Below, piece after piece: positions 26,726 through 37,658 of a DNA stretch of 64,000 nt. The notes beneath the pieces were generated by a model. It saw nothing but the letters and a program-made list of their open reading frames with translations. It was not told where the DNA came from and searched no databases. Origin of the DNA: Methylobacterium gossipiicola (GTDB taxonomy: Bacteria > Pseudomonadota > Alphaproteobacteria > Rhizobiales > Beijerinckiaceae). Position numbers and translations under genes: made by a program. Where the stretch lies: contig NZ_FOPM01000009.1 in assembly GCF_900113485.1 (NCBI RefSeq), positions 1 to 64,000 on the forward strand, written 5' to 3'. Position 1 is the stretch's first letter. Every line of letters begins with the position of its first letter.

Positions 26726-27211
26726 TCAGAGCGTGAGCGCGAACAGGGCGCAAAGGCTCAGGATGGCGATGGGGATCTGGACCGGACGCAGGCGTGCGAA
26801 GAACAGCGGCGCCTCGCCCCGTCGCGCCGCGATGGGATCGAGGACGGCGACGCCCGTGAAACCGGCGATGAGCAGCGCCAGGGCGAACCGTGCCTCGCCG
26901 AGGACCAGCAGAACGAGGCCGCCGAAGCCAAGGAGGAACAGGCCGAGCATGGTCGCGATCTGGACCCAGGTCGGCCCGCCCTCCGTGCGGAAGCTGAGGC
27001 CGCGCCGGACGCCCGAGAGGAACAGCAGGATCGCGCAGCCCCACAGGCCGGTGAGGGACAGCATCGCCTCCCCCCAGGGGTCGCCGAGCCCCCACGCGGC
27101 CATCGCCCCCGCCACGAAGGGCAGCATCGGCCCGTAGCCGAACACCACGCTGAGCCAGGGCACGGCGGCGGGCTCCGAGACGGTCAGGGTCCGGCTGCTC
27201 TTGTCCGTCAT
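26726..27211 (-). CDS. DUF3429 membrane protein
   Basis: 161 residues, start ATG 27209-27211. Five hydrophobic helices and the segments PWLSVVFGYGPMLPFVAGA, GEAMLSLTGLWGCAILLFLS and SGVRRGLSFRTEGG match the DUF3429 family, predicted inner-membrane proteins of unknown role that often lie beside photolyase-type or stress genes. Here it is alone between small membrane proteins and the secB terminator. Confidence 0.8.
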   Translation of the reverse strand: MTDKSSRTLTVSEPAAVPWLSVVFGYGPMLPFVAGAMAAWGLGDPWGEAMLSLTGLWGCAILLFLSGVRRGLSFRTEGGPTWVQIATMLGLFLLGFGGLVLLVLGEARFALALLIAGFTGVAVLDPIAARRGEAPLFFARLRPVQIPIAILSLCALFALTL

Positions 27212-27303
27212 CGGGTCTCCCGCATCACACCGGGCGGGCAACCGTGGGAATCGAAGACTGTTCCCGTCCGGCGGCGGCCGGTCGCCGAGCATGGACCGAC
27301 CAA

Positions 27304-27330
27304 CGAAAACCCCGGCCGCGAGGCCGGGGT
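27304..27330 (-). terminator. Rho-independent terminator after secB
   Basis: On the minus strand ACCCCGGCC-tcgc-GGCCGGGGTTTTCG, a 9-bp GC stem followed by four T, located 28 bases after the secB stop. Confidence 0.75.
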
Positions 27331-27357
27331 CGGTGGACGGTGCGGCGGCGCGAAGGC

Positions 27358-27870
27358 TCAGGAGGCGAGCGGACCCGGCGCGCCCTCTTGGGCCTGCGCT
27401 TCCATGGCCTTCTGGCGGTAGAGGCCGACGAAATCGATGGGATCGATGTAGAGGGGCGGGAAGCCGCCGTTGCGCACGGCCTCGGCGACGATCTGGCGCG
27501 CGAAGGGGAACAGCAGGCGCGGGCACTCGATCATCACCGCCGGATGCAGCTGGTCCTGCGGGATGTTGCGCATCCGGAAGATGCCCGCATAGGTGAGTTC
27601 GAAGGCGAACAGCACCTCGCCATTGGTCTTGGCGTCGCCTTCCAGGGTCAGCTCGACCTCGAAATCCTCCTCGGCGACCTGCCGGGCGTTGACGTTGACC
27701 TGGATGTTGATCTGCGGCGCCGTCTCCTGGGGCTGGAGCGAGCGCGGGGCGTTCGGATTCTCGAAGGAGAGATCCTTGGCGTATTGCCCGAGGGCGTTGA
27801 TGGCGGGGAGCTGGTCCTCGGTCTGCGCCGTGGCGCCACCGTTCCCGTTCGGTGCTGAGCTGTTGGCCAT
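27358..27870 (-). CDS. secB: Protein-export chaperone SecB
   Basis: 170 residues. The SecB core is clear: [40 protein letters not shown] and [27 protein letters not shown]. SecB keeps preproteins unfolded and hands them to SecA. The short N-terminal extension rich in Asn/Gly is usual for this group. It is divergent from the timA-like gene. Confidence 0.95.
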   Translation of the reverse strand: MANSSAPNGNGGATAQTEDQLPAINALGQYAKDLSFENPNAPRSLQPQETAPQINIQVNVNARQVAEEDFEVELTLEGDAKTNGEVLFAFELTYAGIFRMRNIPQDQLHPAVMIECPRLLFPFARQIVAEAVRNGGFPPLYIDPIDFVGLYRQKAMEAQAQEGAPGPLAS

Positions 27871-28230
27871 GGCGTTCTCGTCCTTCTCAAGTGCCCCGGG
27901 GCCATGCTCCCGTCGGGAGCACGATCCGCAAGCGGGGCACGATCCTCGGGGGCGTGCGGGGGCGGTCGTTCGTCGGCGATGGCCGGACCACCCGTCCGGT
28001 GCGAGAGCGCGCTATCATGCCCGCCGGGTGCGAACAAGCGCGCCTGGAACCGGCGCGGGACACGCACCATATCCCGACTCTCGAGAGCCACCGCGGCGGA
28101 CGGACGGGATCGATGCTTTCGGGCGAGCCGGCTCGCCCCCGGCGCGGGGCTCGGCTAAAGCACGTTCGACAGGGTTGTTCGGCCCCCTCGAATTGCAGCC
28201 GCCGTACGACGGCCACGATCAGGATCGGTG
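27871..28230. other. Divergent intergenic region secB / timA-like
   Basis: 360 bases. A perfect hairpin TGCTCCC-gtc-GGGAGCA lies at about 27904-27920, in the 5' leader of secB. The rest is GC-rich and holds no recognisable gene; open frames through it are continuous with mltA only because stops are rare in this composition. Confidence 0.45.
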
Positions 28231-28956
28231 ATGCAGGATTCCTTCGACTTGACGACCTTGATCTTCCTCGCCCTGGCGGTGTTCGTGATCTGGCGCCTGC
28301 GCTCGGTGCTCGGCCAGAAGACCGGAACGGAACGCTCGCCCTTCAAGCCGGTGGACCGCAGCCGTACGGAGCCGTCGGCCGGCCGACCGGAGGGCGACAA
28401 CGTGGTGCGCCTGCCGGGCGCCGACCGCGTCGCCGCCGACCGGACGCAGACGCCGCCCCGCGTCGAGGCGCGCGACTGGCGCGGCATCGCCGAGCCCGGT
28501 TCGGCCATCGCCAACGGCCTCGAAGCGATGGTGCAGGTGGAGCCCGGCTTCGATCCGCGCAGCTTCCTCGAAGGCGCCAAATCGGCCTACGAAGCCATCG
28601 TGATCGCCTTCGCCAAGGGCGACCGCAAGACCCTGCGCAGCCTGCTCTCCCGCGAGGTCTGCGAGGGCTTCGAGCGCGAGATCGACGCCCGCGAGGCCCG
28701 CAAGGAGGTGGTGGAGACCACCTTCGTGTCCCTCGACAAGGCCGAGATCGTCGCCGTCGACGTCAAGAACCGCGTCGCCCAGGTGACGGTGCGGTTCCTG
28801 TCCCATCTCATCACCGCGACCCGCAACGCCCAGGGCCAGGTGGTGGATGGCAGCGCCGAGACCGTGGTCGAGGTTCCCGACGTCTGGACCTTCGCGCGGA
28901 CACTGGGCACCCGCGATCCGAACTGGCAGCTCGTCGCCACCGAAGCCGGCGCCTGA
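28231..28956 (+). CDS. Tim44/TimA domain membrane-anchored protein
   Basis: 241 residues from ATG 28231 (AGGA 6 bases before; a GTG codon directly precedes it). One N-terminal helix (LTTLIFLALAVFVIWRL), a polar linker, then the Tim44-like domain (about residues 95-240: FLEGAKSAYEAIVIAFAKGD, LSREVCEGFEREIDARE, WTFARTLGTRDPNWQLVATE). Bacterial homologues (TimA) sit in the inner membrane; their role is poorly known. The secB-timA-mltA-smr order recurs in Rhizobiales. Confidence 0.85.
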   Translation: MQDSFDLTTLIFLALAVFVIWRLRSVLGQKTGTERSPFKPVDRSRTEPSAGRPEGDNVVRLPGADRVAADRTQTPPRVEARDWRGIAEPGSAIANGLEAMVQVEPGFDPRSFLEGAKSAYEAIVIAFAKGDRKTLRSLLSREVCEGFEREIDAREARKEVVETTFVSLDKAEIVAVDVKNRVAQVTVRFLSHLITATRNAQGQVVDGSAETVVEVPDVWTFARTLGTRDPNWQLVATEAGA

Positions 28957-28988
28957 CCCGGCCCGCCCGGCGCCGGTCCGGCCGCGCG

Positions 28989-30167
28989 ATGCAGCGGATC
29001 CTGCCCCCCCTGACGGCCCTGGCGGCCTGTCTCGGTGCCCTCTCCGCCGGCTCGGTCGCCCACGCGGCCGAGCCGTTGCGCGTGGGCGGGGCCGTGCTGG
29101 AGGCGGTGGACGTGGCGCGGCTTCCGGGCTTTCCCGGCCCCGACCCGGACAAGGCCCTCGACGCCTTCCGCCGGACCTGCGCCGCCCCGCCCGTGACCCT
29201 GGCGCCGACGGTCACGGGGGACGCGGCCGCGCTCTCCGCCGCCTGCACCCGAGCCGCCGCCGTCCCGCCGGGCGGTGCGGCCACTTTCTTCGCCACGGCC
29301 TTTCAGGCCTACCGGGTCGTCCGGCCGGCGGCCGAGGGCCATCCGGAGCGCCGCGCGGGCTTCCTCACGGGCTATTTCGAACCCGAACTCACGGGCTCGC
29401 CCGAGAGGGCGCCGGGCTACACCGCGCCGGTCCTCGCCCGCCCCCCCGACCTCGTCAGCCTGGAGCCCGGCGAGACCCGCCCCGGCCTCGACCCGGCGCT
29501 GCGGGCCGCGCGGCGGACGGAGACCGGCCTCGCCCCCTATCCCGACCGGGCCGCCATCGAGGACGGCGCCCTCGGGGACTCGGAAATCCCCCTGCTCTGG
29601 CTTCACCCCGTCGATCTGTTCGTGCTGCAGGTCCAGGGTTCCGGGCGGGTACGCCTCACCGATGGACGAACCGTGCGGGTGCTCTATGACGGGCGCAACG
29701 GCCGGCCCTATACCGCCATCGGCAAGCTCATCGTGGCCGAAGGGAATCTGCCGCTCGAGGGCCTGACCCTGGCGCGCTGGACCGGCTGGCTGCGCGACAA
29801 TCCCGAGACCGCCCGCCGCCTGATGCGCCGCAACGAATCCTACATTTTCTTCAAGCTCGCCGCGATCGAGGATCCCGCCCTGGGGCCGCCCGGCGCGGCC
29901 GGCGTGCCCTTGAGCCCCGGCCATAGCCTCGCCGTCGATTCGAACCTGTGGCGCTACGGTCTGCCGTTCTGGATCGAGGCCGCGAACGATCCCGCCACGG
30001 GACGGCTCGCCGTCGCGGCCGATACCGGCTCGGCGATTCTCGGCCCGGCGCGGGGCGACCTCTATCTCGGCACCGGCGACGCGGCCGGCGTCGCGGCCGG
30101 CAATCTTCGCGCCCCCGCCGGCTTCGTGGTGCTGCTGCCGCGCGCCGCCGCATCGGCCGCGCCGTGA
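28989..30167 (+). CDS. mltA: Membrane-bound lytic murein transglycosylase A
   Basis: 392 residues with a signal peptide (cleavage near AHA, about residue 25). MltA domain marks are GFLTGYFEPELTGS (about residue 125) and, in the 3D domain, LHPVDLFVLQVQGSGRVRL and YDGRNGRPYTAIGKL; the catalytic Asp region is SLAVDSNLWRYGLPFW. It cleaves peptidoglycan glycan strands. No lipobox Cys is seen, so it may be periplasmic rather than lipid-anchored. Stop overlaps the smr gene by GTGA. Confidence 0.92.
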   Translation: MQRILPPLTALAACLGALSAGSVAHAAEPLRVGGAVLEAVDVARLPGFPGPDPDKALDAFRRTCAAPPVTLAPTVTGDAAALSAACTRAAAVPPGGAATFFATAFQAYRVVRPAAEGHPERRAGFLTGYFEPELTGSPERAPGYTAPVLARPPDLVSLEPGETRPGLDPALRAARRTETGLAPYPDRAAIEDGALGDSEIPLLWLHPVDLFVLQVQGSGRVRLTDGRTVRVLYDGRNGRPYTAIGKLIVAEGNLPLEGLTLARWTGWLRDNPETARRLMRRNESYIFFKLAAIEDPALGPPGAAGVPLSPGHSLAVDSNLWRYGLPFWIEAANDPATGRLAVAADTGSAILGPARGDLYLGTGDAAGVAAGNLRAPAGFVVLLPRAAASAAP

Positions 30168-30874
30168 GGCCCCCGCGACGGCCGCGCGGCCTCTCGGGCG
30201 AGGATGCCTATCTCTGGGGCGAGATCGCCCGGCTGATCACGCCCCTGCGCAACCACCTCCGCCCGTCAAAGCCGAAACCGGCGGCCGCGCCCCCCTCGGC
30301 GAGCGCGTCCGCGAAACCCGTCGCGAAGCCGGCTCACAAATCGTCGCTCCCGCCCACCGTGCCGTCGCCCGCGACGGTGGCCAAGCCGCCGCCCGGGGTG
30401 AAGCCGTTGCCCGGGGTGAAACCGCCCCCGCCTGCACCCAAGCCACCGACGAAACCGCCGGCCAAGCGGGTCGTGCTGAAACCGAATCCCCCGCCCGCCA
30501 CGCCGACCCCCGTGGCCCCCTCCCCTCCCCCGGCCGCGGGGCTGGAGCGGCGCGTCCGCCTCGCCCTCCGGCGCGGCGCCCTGACGGTCGATGCCCGGAT
30601 CGATCTCCACGGGATGTATCAGGCCCAGGCCCATGGCGCACTGACGGGCTTCCTCATGCGGGCCCGGGCGGCGGGCCACACCCACGTCCTCGTCGTGACC
30701 GGCAAGGGCGGAATGGACTATGACGACGCCTTCTCGGAGCGCGGCGTCCTGCGCCGCAGCGTGCCGCACTGGCTGCGGGCGCCGGAGCTGCGCAGCATCG
30801 TCCTCGGCTTCGAGGAAGCGGCCCGCCACCACGGCGGGGCCGGCGCCCTCTATGTCCGCCTGCGCCGCCGTTGA
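30164..30874 (+). CDS. Smr-domain protein (MutS2 C-terminal domain family)
   Basis: 236 residues from GTG 30164. A long Pro/Lys/Ala-rich linker (about residues 25-125) separates a short helical N-terminus (GEDAYLWGEIARLITPL) from the Smr domain: DLHGMYQAQAHGALTGFL, HVLVVTGKGG and APELRSIVLGFEEAARHHGGAGALYVRLRR. Smr domains nick DNA or RNA; recent work links related proteins to ribosome rescue. Translationally coupled to mltA. Confidence 0.88.
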   Translation: MRPPRRPRGLSGEDAYLWGEIARLITPLRNHLRPSKPKPAAAPPSASASAKPVAKPAHKSSLPPTVPSPATVAKPPPGVKPLPGVKPPPPAPKPPTKPPAKRVVLKPNPPPATPTPVAPSPPPAAGLERRVRLALRRGALTVDARIDLHGMYQAQAHGALTGFLMRARAAGHTHVLVVTGKGGMDYDDAFSERGVLRRSVPHWLRAPELRSIVLGFEEAARHHGGAGALYVRLRRR

Positions 30875-31077
30875 TTCCGGGCTTGAGAATGGGGCGAAAT
30901 CTCGATAGACCTGAGTTCCCTCCTGTTACGCCATGCTGCATCCCGTGAGCCCTTGGCTCCCCTAAGACGATGCGCGGAGCCGTCCCCGTCGACGGTCCGA
31001 CCACAGGCGCTGAGAAAGCGCCCGGCGATTCCCTTCAGACGATCCCGCCCTTCCGTCCTCCACAATCCAGAATTCCC

Positions 31078-32421
31078 ATGACAGCCTCCTACGACGCCCT
31101 TGAACCCGTGGACGCCCCGGCCGAGGACGGCCTCGTCGCCGCCGATCTCGACGGCAAGCGCGAGGTCAAGCTCCAGGACCTCAAGTCCAAGACGCCCACC
31201 GATCTCATCGCCTTCGCGGAAGAGGTCGAGGTCGAGAACGCCTCGACCATGCGCAAGCAGGAGCTGATGTTCGCGATCCTGAAGCAGCTCGCTGCCAAGG
31301 AGGTGGAGATCATCGGCGCCGGCACCGTGGAAGTGCTGCAGGACGGCTTCGGCTTCCTGCGCTCCTCGGATTCGAACTACCTCCCCGGCCCCGACGACAT
31401 CTACATCTCGCCCACGCAAATTCGCCGCTTCGGCCTGCGCACGGGCGACACGGTGGAGGGTCCGATCCGGGGGCCGAAGGACGGCGAGCGCTACTTCGCG
31501 CTCCTGAAGGTGAACACGATCAACTTCGAGAGCCCGGAGAAGATCAAGCACAAGGTTCACTTCGACAACCTGACGCCGCTGTTCCCGACGCAGCGTTTCA
31601 AGCTCGAACTCGACAATCCGCCGAAGAAGGATTTCTCCCCGCGGATCATCGATATCGTCGCCCCCATCGGTAAGGGCCAGCGCGCCCTCATCGTGGCGCC
31701 GCCGCGCACGGGTAAGACCGTGCTGATGCAGAACATCGCCCAGTCGATCACCCTCAACCACCCGGAATGCTACCTCATCGTGCTGCTCATCGACGAGCGC
31801 CCCGAGGAAGTCACCGACATGATCCGCTCGGTGAAGGGCGAGGTCATCGCCTCCACCTTCGACGAGCCGGCGACCCGCCACGTCCAGGTCGCCGAGATGG
31901 TGATCGAGAAGGCGAAACGCCTCGTCGAGCATGGTCGCGACGTCGTCATCCTCCTCGATTCGATCACCCGTCTCGGCCGCGCCTACAACACCGTGGTGCC
32001 GTCCTCCGGCAAGGTGCTGACGGGCGGCGTCGACGCCAACGCCCTGCAGCGCCCGAAGCGCTTCTTCGGTGCCGCCCGCAACATCGAGGAAGGCGGCTCG
32101 CTCTCCATCATCGCCACGGCGCTCATCGACACCGGCTCGCGCATGGACGAGGTGATCTTCGAAGAGTTCAAGGGCACCGGCAACTCGGAAATCATCCTCG
32201 ACCGCAAGGTCTCGGACAAGCGCATCTTCCCGGCCATCGACATCACCCGGTCGGGCACCCGCAAGGAAGAGCTGCTGGTCCCGCCGGATTCCCTCAAGAA
32301 GACCTACGTGCTGCGCCGCATCCTCAATCCGATGGGCGTCACCGACGCCATCGAGTTCCTCATGGACAAGCTGCGCCAGACCAAGAGCAACAGCGACTTC
32401 TTCGACTCCATGAATACCTGA
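31078..32421 (+). CDS. rho: Transcription termination factor Rho
   Basis: 447 residues: a short acidic extension, the RNA-binding cold-shock domain ([21 protein letters not shown]), Walker A PPRTGKT (about residue 203), Walker B region [14 protein letters not shown], the Q-loop [10 protein letters not shown] and the R-loop/arginine finger region. Rho terminates transcripts through ATP-driven translocation. A 203-base leader (30875-31077) precedes it, room for the autogenous attenuation known for rho; no hairpin is obvious there. Followed by mnmE in the order common in alphaproteobacteria. Confidence 0.97.
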   Translation: MTASYDALEPVDAPAEDGLVAADLDGKREVKLQDLKSKTPTDLIAFAEEVEVENASTMRKQELMFAILKQLAAKEVEIIGAGTVEVLQDGFGFLRSSDSNYLPGPDDIYISPTQIRRFGLRTGDTVEGPIRGPKDGERYFALLKVNTINFESPEKIKHKVHFDNLTPLFPTQRFKLELDNPPKKDFSPRIIDIVAPIGKGQRALIVAPPRTGKTVLMQNIAQSITLNHPECYLIVLLIDERPEEVTDMIRSVKGEVIASTFDEPATRHVQVAEMVIEKAKRLVEHGRDVVILLDSITRLGRAYNTVVPSSGKVLTGGVDANALQRPKRFFGAARNIEEGGSLSIIATALIDTGSRMDEVIFEEFKGTGNSEIILDRKVSDKRIFPAIDITRSGTRKEELLVPPDSLKKTYVLRRILNPMGVTDAIEFLMDKLRQTKSNSDFFDSMNT

Positions 32422-32871
32422 GACGGCTTTCGGGCGGGTCCGTTGCGAAACGGGGTCGCCTCCTAAGAAGAGTGGCCGCAGCGTTGATCGGGGCCATCGA
32501 AGGGCCTCGATCCCCCCGTCATCCCGGGGTCGCAGCGGGGATACCCAGGCACCAGAAACGCAGACGGTCGAGCTCTCACGCCGTCGGTGGTTCTGCATTG
32601 CCGCCTCGCTGATCGCGTCCCGGCACGACAGGGGGGGTCGAATGCGACTCTGTGCCTTTCGGGAAAAAGCCCTTCGCAGCCGATGGAGTCAGTCCGATCG
32701 ATCCGAGGCGTCGTACCGCCTCCGATTGCCGTCTTCCGTTCTGGCAAACTGGAGCTTTCTTGCAAGGCCGAGCCTCTCTTTGAGGCGCCATAAACGTCTC
32801 ATCAACATCAAGAAATTCCGTCGGAAAATAGATTTCTTGCCGGCTCAATAATCTCCACGCCCTGGCGTTCG
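32422..32871. other. Intergenic region rho / mnmE
   Basis: 450 bases. A diverged family B repeat lies at 32517-32567 (CGTCATCCCGGGG ... ACCAGAAACGCAGAC). From about 32690 the sequence becomes AT-richer than anywhere nearby, with a GCCTC-tctttGAGGC hairpin near 32774, and probably holds the promoter of the mnmE-parB series. Short open frames present have no support. Confidence 0.45.
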
Positions 32872-34188
32872 ATGGATCACCACACCACCCTCTTCGCCCC
32901 CGCCAGCGGGTTCGGTCGGTCCGCCGTCGCGGTCATCCGGATCAGCGGCCCGCTCGCCGCCGATGCCCTGCGGCGGCTCACGCACCGTCCCCTCCCCCCG
33001 CCGCGCCGGCTGGTGCTGCGCCCCCTCCGTGACGCGGCCGGTGACGCCCTCGATCAGGCTCTCGTCGTGTGGTTGCCCGGCCCCGGCACCTTCACAGGGG
33101 AAGACATGGCGGAACTCCACCTCCATGGCGGCCCGGCCATCCGCGCCGCCATCCTGAAGGCCCTCGCCGCCTGTCCGGGATGCAGTCCGGCCAAAGCCGG
33201 CGAATTTACCCGGCGCGCCTTCCTCAACGGCCGAATCGGTCTGACGGAAGCCGAGGGCATCGCCGACCTCATCGACGCAGAGACGGAAGCCCAGCGCCGC
33301 CAAGCCCTGCGGCAACTCGATGGCGCCCTCGGACGTCAGGTCGCCGAATGGCGGGACCGCATCATCGATCTTCTCGCCGGCGTCGAAGCCGCCCTCGATT
33401 TCTCCGACGAAGGCGATGTCGATGACGAGGCCCTGGACGCGGCCCTGTTCGCGAAGGCACGGGCCCTGCGCGATGCCATCGCGACGGTGCTGGACGATGG
33501 GCGCTGCGGCGAGCGCCTGCGCGACGGTTTCACCGTCGTGCTGGCGGGGCCGCCCAATGCCGGCAAGTCCACGCTCCTGAATGCCCTGAGCCGGCGCGAG
33601 GCCGCCATCGTGTCGCCCGTCGCCGGGACCACCCGCGATGTCATCGAAGTGCGATGCGACCTGCACGGCCTGCCCGTCATCCTCGTCGACACCGCCGGCC
33701 TGCGCGAGGCCGCCGACCCCATTGAGGCGGAAGGGATTCGGCGCACCCGGTCGCGCATGGACCAAGCCGATCTCGTGCTGCTGCTGGACGACGGCGCGAC
33801 GACGGACGCCGAAACCGCCCCGTCGGCCCCCTCCCCCATCCTCCGAGTCCGTACCAAGTCCGACCTGTCTGCCTCCTCCATGACGGGCGCCGGTCTCGCC
33901 GTGTCCGCCGTGACCGGCGACGGTCTCGGGGCTCTGCTGGAGGCCATCGCGCAACGGGCCGCGCACGCCATCGGCGGCGACACGGCGCTCATCACCCGCG
34001 AACGCCACCGCGATGGCCTGACCCGCTGTCGCGATCATCTTGATCGCCTCTTGCAGGGTACCGCCCTCCCCGAACTGGCGGCGGAAGACCTGCGTCTCGC
34101 GGTCCGCGCCCTGGGCGAAGTCGCCGGGCATGTCGGGGTCGAGGACATGCTGGATCGGCTGTTCTCCGGCTTCTGTATCGGGAAATAG
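32872..34188 (+). CDS. mnmE: tRNA uridine-5-carboxymethylaminomethyl modification GTPase MnmE
   Basis: 438 residues. N-terminal folate-binding domain ([20 protein letters not shown]), helical domain, and an inserted G domain with G1 GPPNAGKST (about residue 225), G2 GTTRD, G3 DTAG and G4 RTKSD; the C-terminus ends with FCIGK, which carries the conserved FC(I/V)GK Cys. With MnmG it installs the cmnm5 group at U34 of several tRNAs. Confidence 0.96.
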   Translation: MDHHTTLFAPASGFGRSAVAVIRISGPLAADALRRLTHRPLPPPRRLVLRPLRDAAGDALDQALVVWLPGPGTFTGEDMAELHLHGGPAIRAAILKALAACPGCSPAKAGEFTRRAFLNGRIGLTEAEGIADLIDAETEAQRRQALRQLDGALGRQVAEWRDRIIDLLAGVEAALDFSDEGDVDDEALDAALFAKARALRDAIATVLDDGRCGERLRDGFTVVLAGPPNAGKSTLLNALSRREAAIVSPVAGTTRDVIEVRCDLHGLPVILVDTAGLREAADPIEAEGIRRTRSRMDQADLVLLLDDGATTDAETAPSAPSPILRVRTKSDLSASSMTGAGLAVSAVTGDGLGALLEAIAQRAAHAIGGDTALITRERHRDGLTRCRDHLDRLLQGTALPELAAEDLRLAVRALGEVAGHVGVEDMLDRLFSGFCIGK

Positions 34189-34198
34189 ACACGCCGAC

Positions 34199-34214
34199 GG
34201 TTTCACGTGAAAAT
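34199..34214. promoter_or_regulatory. parS-like centromere site 1
   Basis: GGTTTCACGTGAAAAT: the 12-base core TTTCACGTGAAA (34201-34212) is a perfect palindrome and matches the ParB recognition consensus TGTTTCACGTGAAACA at 13 of 16 positions. It lies in the mnmE-mnmG intergenic space, 2 kb from a perfect site and 2.5 kb from parA. Confidence 0.75.
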
Positions 34215-34262
34215 CGGCGGGATGCGTTGACGCTGCCGCGCCCGTCCGCGTACTCCGATCCC

Positions 34263-36146
34263 ATGCAACCTTCCGCGCAAGCCTATGATGTGATCGTCGT
34301 CGGAGGCGGTCACGCGGGCACCGAAGCCGCCGCCGCCGCCGCGCGTTTCGGCGCCCGCACCGCCCTCGTCACCCACCGGGCGGCGACCATCGGTGCCATG
34401 TCCTGCAACCCCGCCATCGGCGGCCTCGGCAAGGGCCATCTCGTGCGCGAGGTCGATGCCCTCGACGGTCTCATGGGCCGCGCCGCCGATGCCGCCGGCA
34501 TCCAGTTTCGCCTCCTCAATCGCCGCAAAGGCCCCGCCGTTCGCGGACCGCGGACGCAGGCCGACCGCAAACTCTACGCCCAAGCCGTGCAGCAGGCCGT
34601 GGCCGAGACGGCCAATCTGATGGTCATCGAAGGCGAGGTCGCCGATCTCCTGACCCGGGCGGACCGCGTCGCGGGCGTCGTGCTCGGTGACGGGCGTAGC
34701 CTGTCCTGCGGCGCCGTCGTCCTCACCACCGGCACCTTCCTGCGCGGCCTGATCCATATCGGCGAGCGTCGGACGCCGGCCGGGCGGGTCGGCGAAGGCC
34801 CCTCCATCGGCTTGGCCGAGACCCTGGATCGCTACGGCTTCGGCCTCGGTCGCCTGAAGACCGGAACTCCGGCACGCCTCGATGGGCGCACCATCGATTG
34901 GGCGAGCCTGGAGATGCAATCGGCCGACGACGATCCGGTGCCGTTCTCGACCCTGACGGATCGGATCACCACGCCGCAGATTCAATGCGGTATCACCCGC
35001 ACCACCCAGGCCGTGCACGACCTGATCCGGGCCAATCTGCACCGTTCGCCGATGTATTCCGGCGGCATCGCCAGCCGCGGCCCCCGCTACTGCCCCTCCA
35101 TCGAGGACAAGGTGGTGCGGTTCGGCGATCGCGAGGGGCATCAGATCTTCCTCGAACCGGAGGGGCTGGACGACCCGACGGTCTATCCGAACGGCATTTC
35201 GACCGCCCTCCCCGAGGAGGTCCAGCGGGCGGTGATCGCCCTGATTCCGGGCCTGGAACGGGCCGCCATCGTGCGGCCGGGCTACGCCATCGAATACGAT
35301 TACGTCGATCCCCGCGAACTCGACACCACCCTCCAGACCCGCCGCCTGCCCGGCCTGTTTCTCGCCGGCCAGATCAACGGCACCACCGGCTACGAGGAGG
35401 CGGCTGGGCAAGGTCTCGTCGCCGGGCTCAATGCCGCGCGCCTGGTCGGCGACAGTCCCCTGGCGGTGTTCGACCGGGCCGAATCCTATCTCGGGGTGAT
35501 GATCGACGACCTCGTCACCCATGGGGTATCCGAGCCCTATCGCATGTTCACCTCGCGCTCGGAGTATCGCCTGTCCCTTCGCGTGGACAATGCCGACGAG
35601 CGTTTGACGCCGCGCGGCCTTGCCCTGGGTTGCGTCGGAACGCGGCGGGCCGCGCATTTCGCGGATTCGCAGGGCGCCCTGCAGGCGGCGCGGGCGCGCC
35701 TCGATGCCGTCAGCCTGACCCCGGACGCGGCGGCGGCCCATGGGATTCCCCTGAACCGCGACGGGATACGCCGCACGGCGTTCCAGCTCCTCTCCTACCC
35801 GACCATCGACTGGTCCCATCTCGTCACCGTATGGCCGGACCTCGCCGATGTGCCGCAGCGCATCGCCGAGCGGCTGCGGACGGATGCGACCTACGCGGTC
35901 TATCTCGATCGGCAGCAGGCCGACATCGCGTCCTTCCGCCGTGACGAGGCCGTCGCCCTCCCCGTCCGCCTCGACTATGGCGCCATTCCGGGCCTGTCCA
36001 ACGAGATGCGGGCGAAGCTCGAAACCGTGCGGCCCGGGACCCTGGGGCAGGCCGCCCGCATCGAGGGGGTCACGCCCGCCGCCCTGACCCTCCTCGCCGC
36101 CCATGCCCGGCGCGGCGACCGGATGGGGGCGAACCATGCCGGTTGA
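34263..36146 (+). CDS. mnmG: tRNA uridine-5-carboxymethylaminomethyl modification enzyme MnmG
   Basis: 627 residues from ATG 34263 (an in-frame TTG at 34227 would add 12 residues). FAD-binding [12 protein letters not shown] at residue 10, the family signature [14 protein letters not shown] and the [16 protein letters not shown] segment are present, as is the C-terminal helical region that contacts MnmE ([12 protein letters not shown]). FAD/NADH-dependent partner of MnmE. The stop overlaps rsmG by 11 bp. Confidence 0.96.
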   Translation: MQPSAQAYDVIVVGGGHAGTEAAAAAARFGARTALVTHRAATIGAMSCNPAIGGLGKGHLVREVDALDGLMGRAADAAGIQFRLLNRRKGPAVRGPRTQADRKLYAQAVQQAVAETANLMVIEGEVADLLTRADRVAGVVLGDGRSLSCGAVVLTTGTFLRGLIHIGERRTPAGRVGEGPSIGLAETLDRYGFGLGRLKTGTPARLDGRTIDWASLEMQSADDDPVPFSTLTDRITTPQIQCGITRTTQAVHDLIRANLHRSPMYSGGIASRGPRYCPSIEDKVVRFGDREGHQIFLEPEGLDDPTVYPNGISTALPEEVQRAVIALIPGLERAAIVRPGYAIEYDYVDPRELDTTLQTRRLPGLFLAGQINGTTGYEEAAGQGLVAGLNAARLVGDSPLAVFDRAESYLGVMIDDLVTHGVSEPYRMFTSRSEYRLSLRVDNADERLTPRGLALGCVGTRRAAHFADSQGALQAARARLDAVSLTPDAAAAHGIPLNRDGIRRTAFQLLSYPTIDWSHLVTVWPDLADVPQRIAERLRTDATYAVYLDRQQADIASFRRDEAVALPVRLDYGAIPGLSNEMRAKLETVRPGTLGQAARIEGVTPAALTLLAAHARRGDRMGANHAG

Positions 36147-36770
36147 GGCTGGGCGCGACCGCGTCCTCGCCGAGGCCGGTGTTTCACGTGAAACAGGCGC
36201 GTGCCTCGATACCTACGTCGCGCAATTGCGGCGTTGGCAGACGGTCAAGAACCTCGTCGGGCCGGCGACCTTGAGGGAAGTCTGGACCCGTCACGTCGCC
36301 GATGCCCTGCAACTCATTGCCCTTGCGCCGGAGGCCACGCGCTGGCTCGATCTCGGATCGGGCGCCGGCATTCCCGGCCTGCTCCTCGCCATCGCGGGCC
36401 GGGAGCGGCCGGATTTCACCGTCGATCTGGTGGAGAGCAACGCGCGCAAATGCGCGTTCCTCATGGAGACCGCCCGACTGACGCAGGCTCCGGCCCGCGT
36501 CCACAACAGCCGGATCGAAGACATCATCGACACCCGAATCGGCGCCGAGATCGTCTGCGCTCGGGCACTGGCTCCCCTCACTCAGCTCCTCGCCTGGACC
36601 GAGCCCCTGTTGAAAACCGGAACCGTCGCGCTTTTTCCCAAGGGGCGTGACGTGCAATCCGAATTGACCGAGGCGGCGCAACGGTGGAAATTCGTTTACG
36701 ATCTCCTGCCGAGCCGTACCGATTCTGACGCGCGGATCGTCCGCGTCACGGCCCTTTCCCGCGTGGATTC

Positions 36771-36774
<4 letters not shown>
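36136..36774 (+). CDS. rsmG: 16S rRNA (guanine-527-N7)-methyltransferase RsmG
   Basis: 212 residues from ATG 36136. SAM motif [16 protein letters not shown] (about residues 74-89) and [14 protein letters not shown] identify RsmG, which methylates G527 of 16S rRNA. The codons for residues 15-20 (VSRET) are formed by a perfect parS site, so coding and centromere functions share these bases. Starts inside mnmG and its TGA overlaps the parA ATG (ATGA). Confidence 0.95.
36180..36195. promoter_or_regulatory. parS centromere site 2 (perfect)
   Basis: TGTTTCACGTGAAACA, a perfect 16-base palindrome identical to the conserved bacterial parS consensus, inside the rsmG coding sequence and 576 bases before parA. 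ParB would load here and spread along the origin region. Confidence 0.92.
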
Positions 36775-37619
<845 letters not shown>

Positions 37620-37658
37620 TCAGTGAAGCCAATGCGTAACGGAGTCGAGCGGGTGGCG

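Noticed and set aside
27852..28988. Open frame continuous with mltA extending more than 1 kb upstream, giving a 771-codon product
   Set aside because: The MltA signal peptide starts at 28989, and the upstream part overlaps secB's leader and the timA-like gene in another frame.
32587..32851. Small plus-strand frames in the rho/mnmE gap
   Set aside because: They overlap each other and a dispersed repeat, and show no ribosome-binding site or family similarity.
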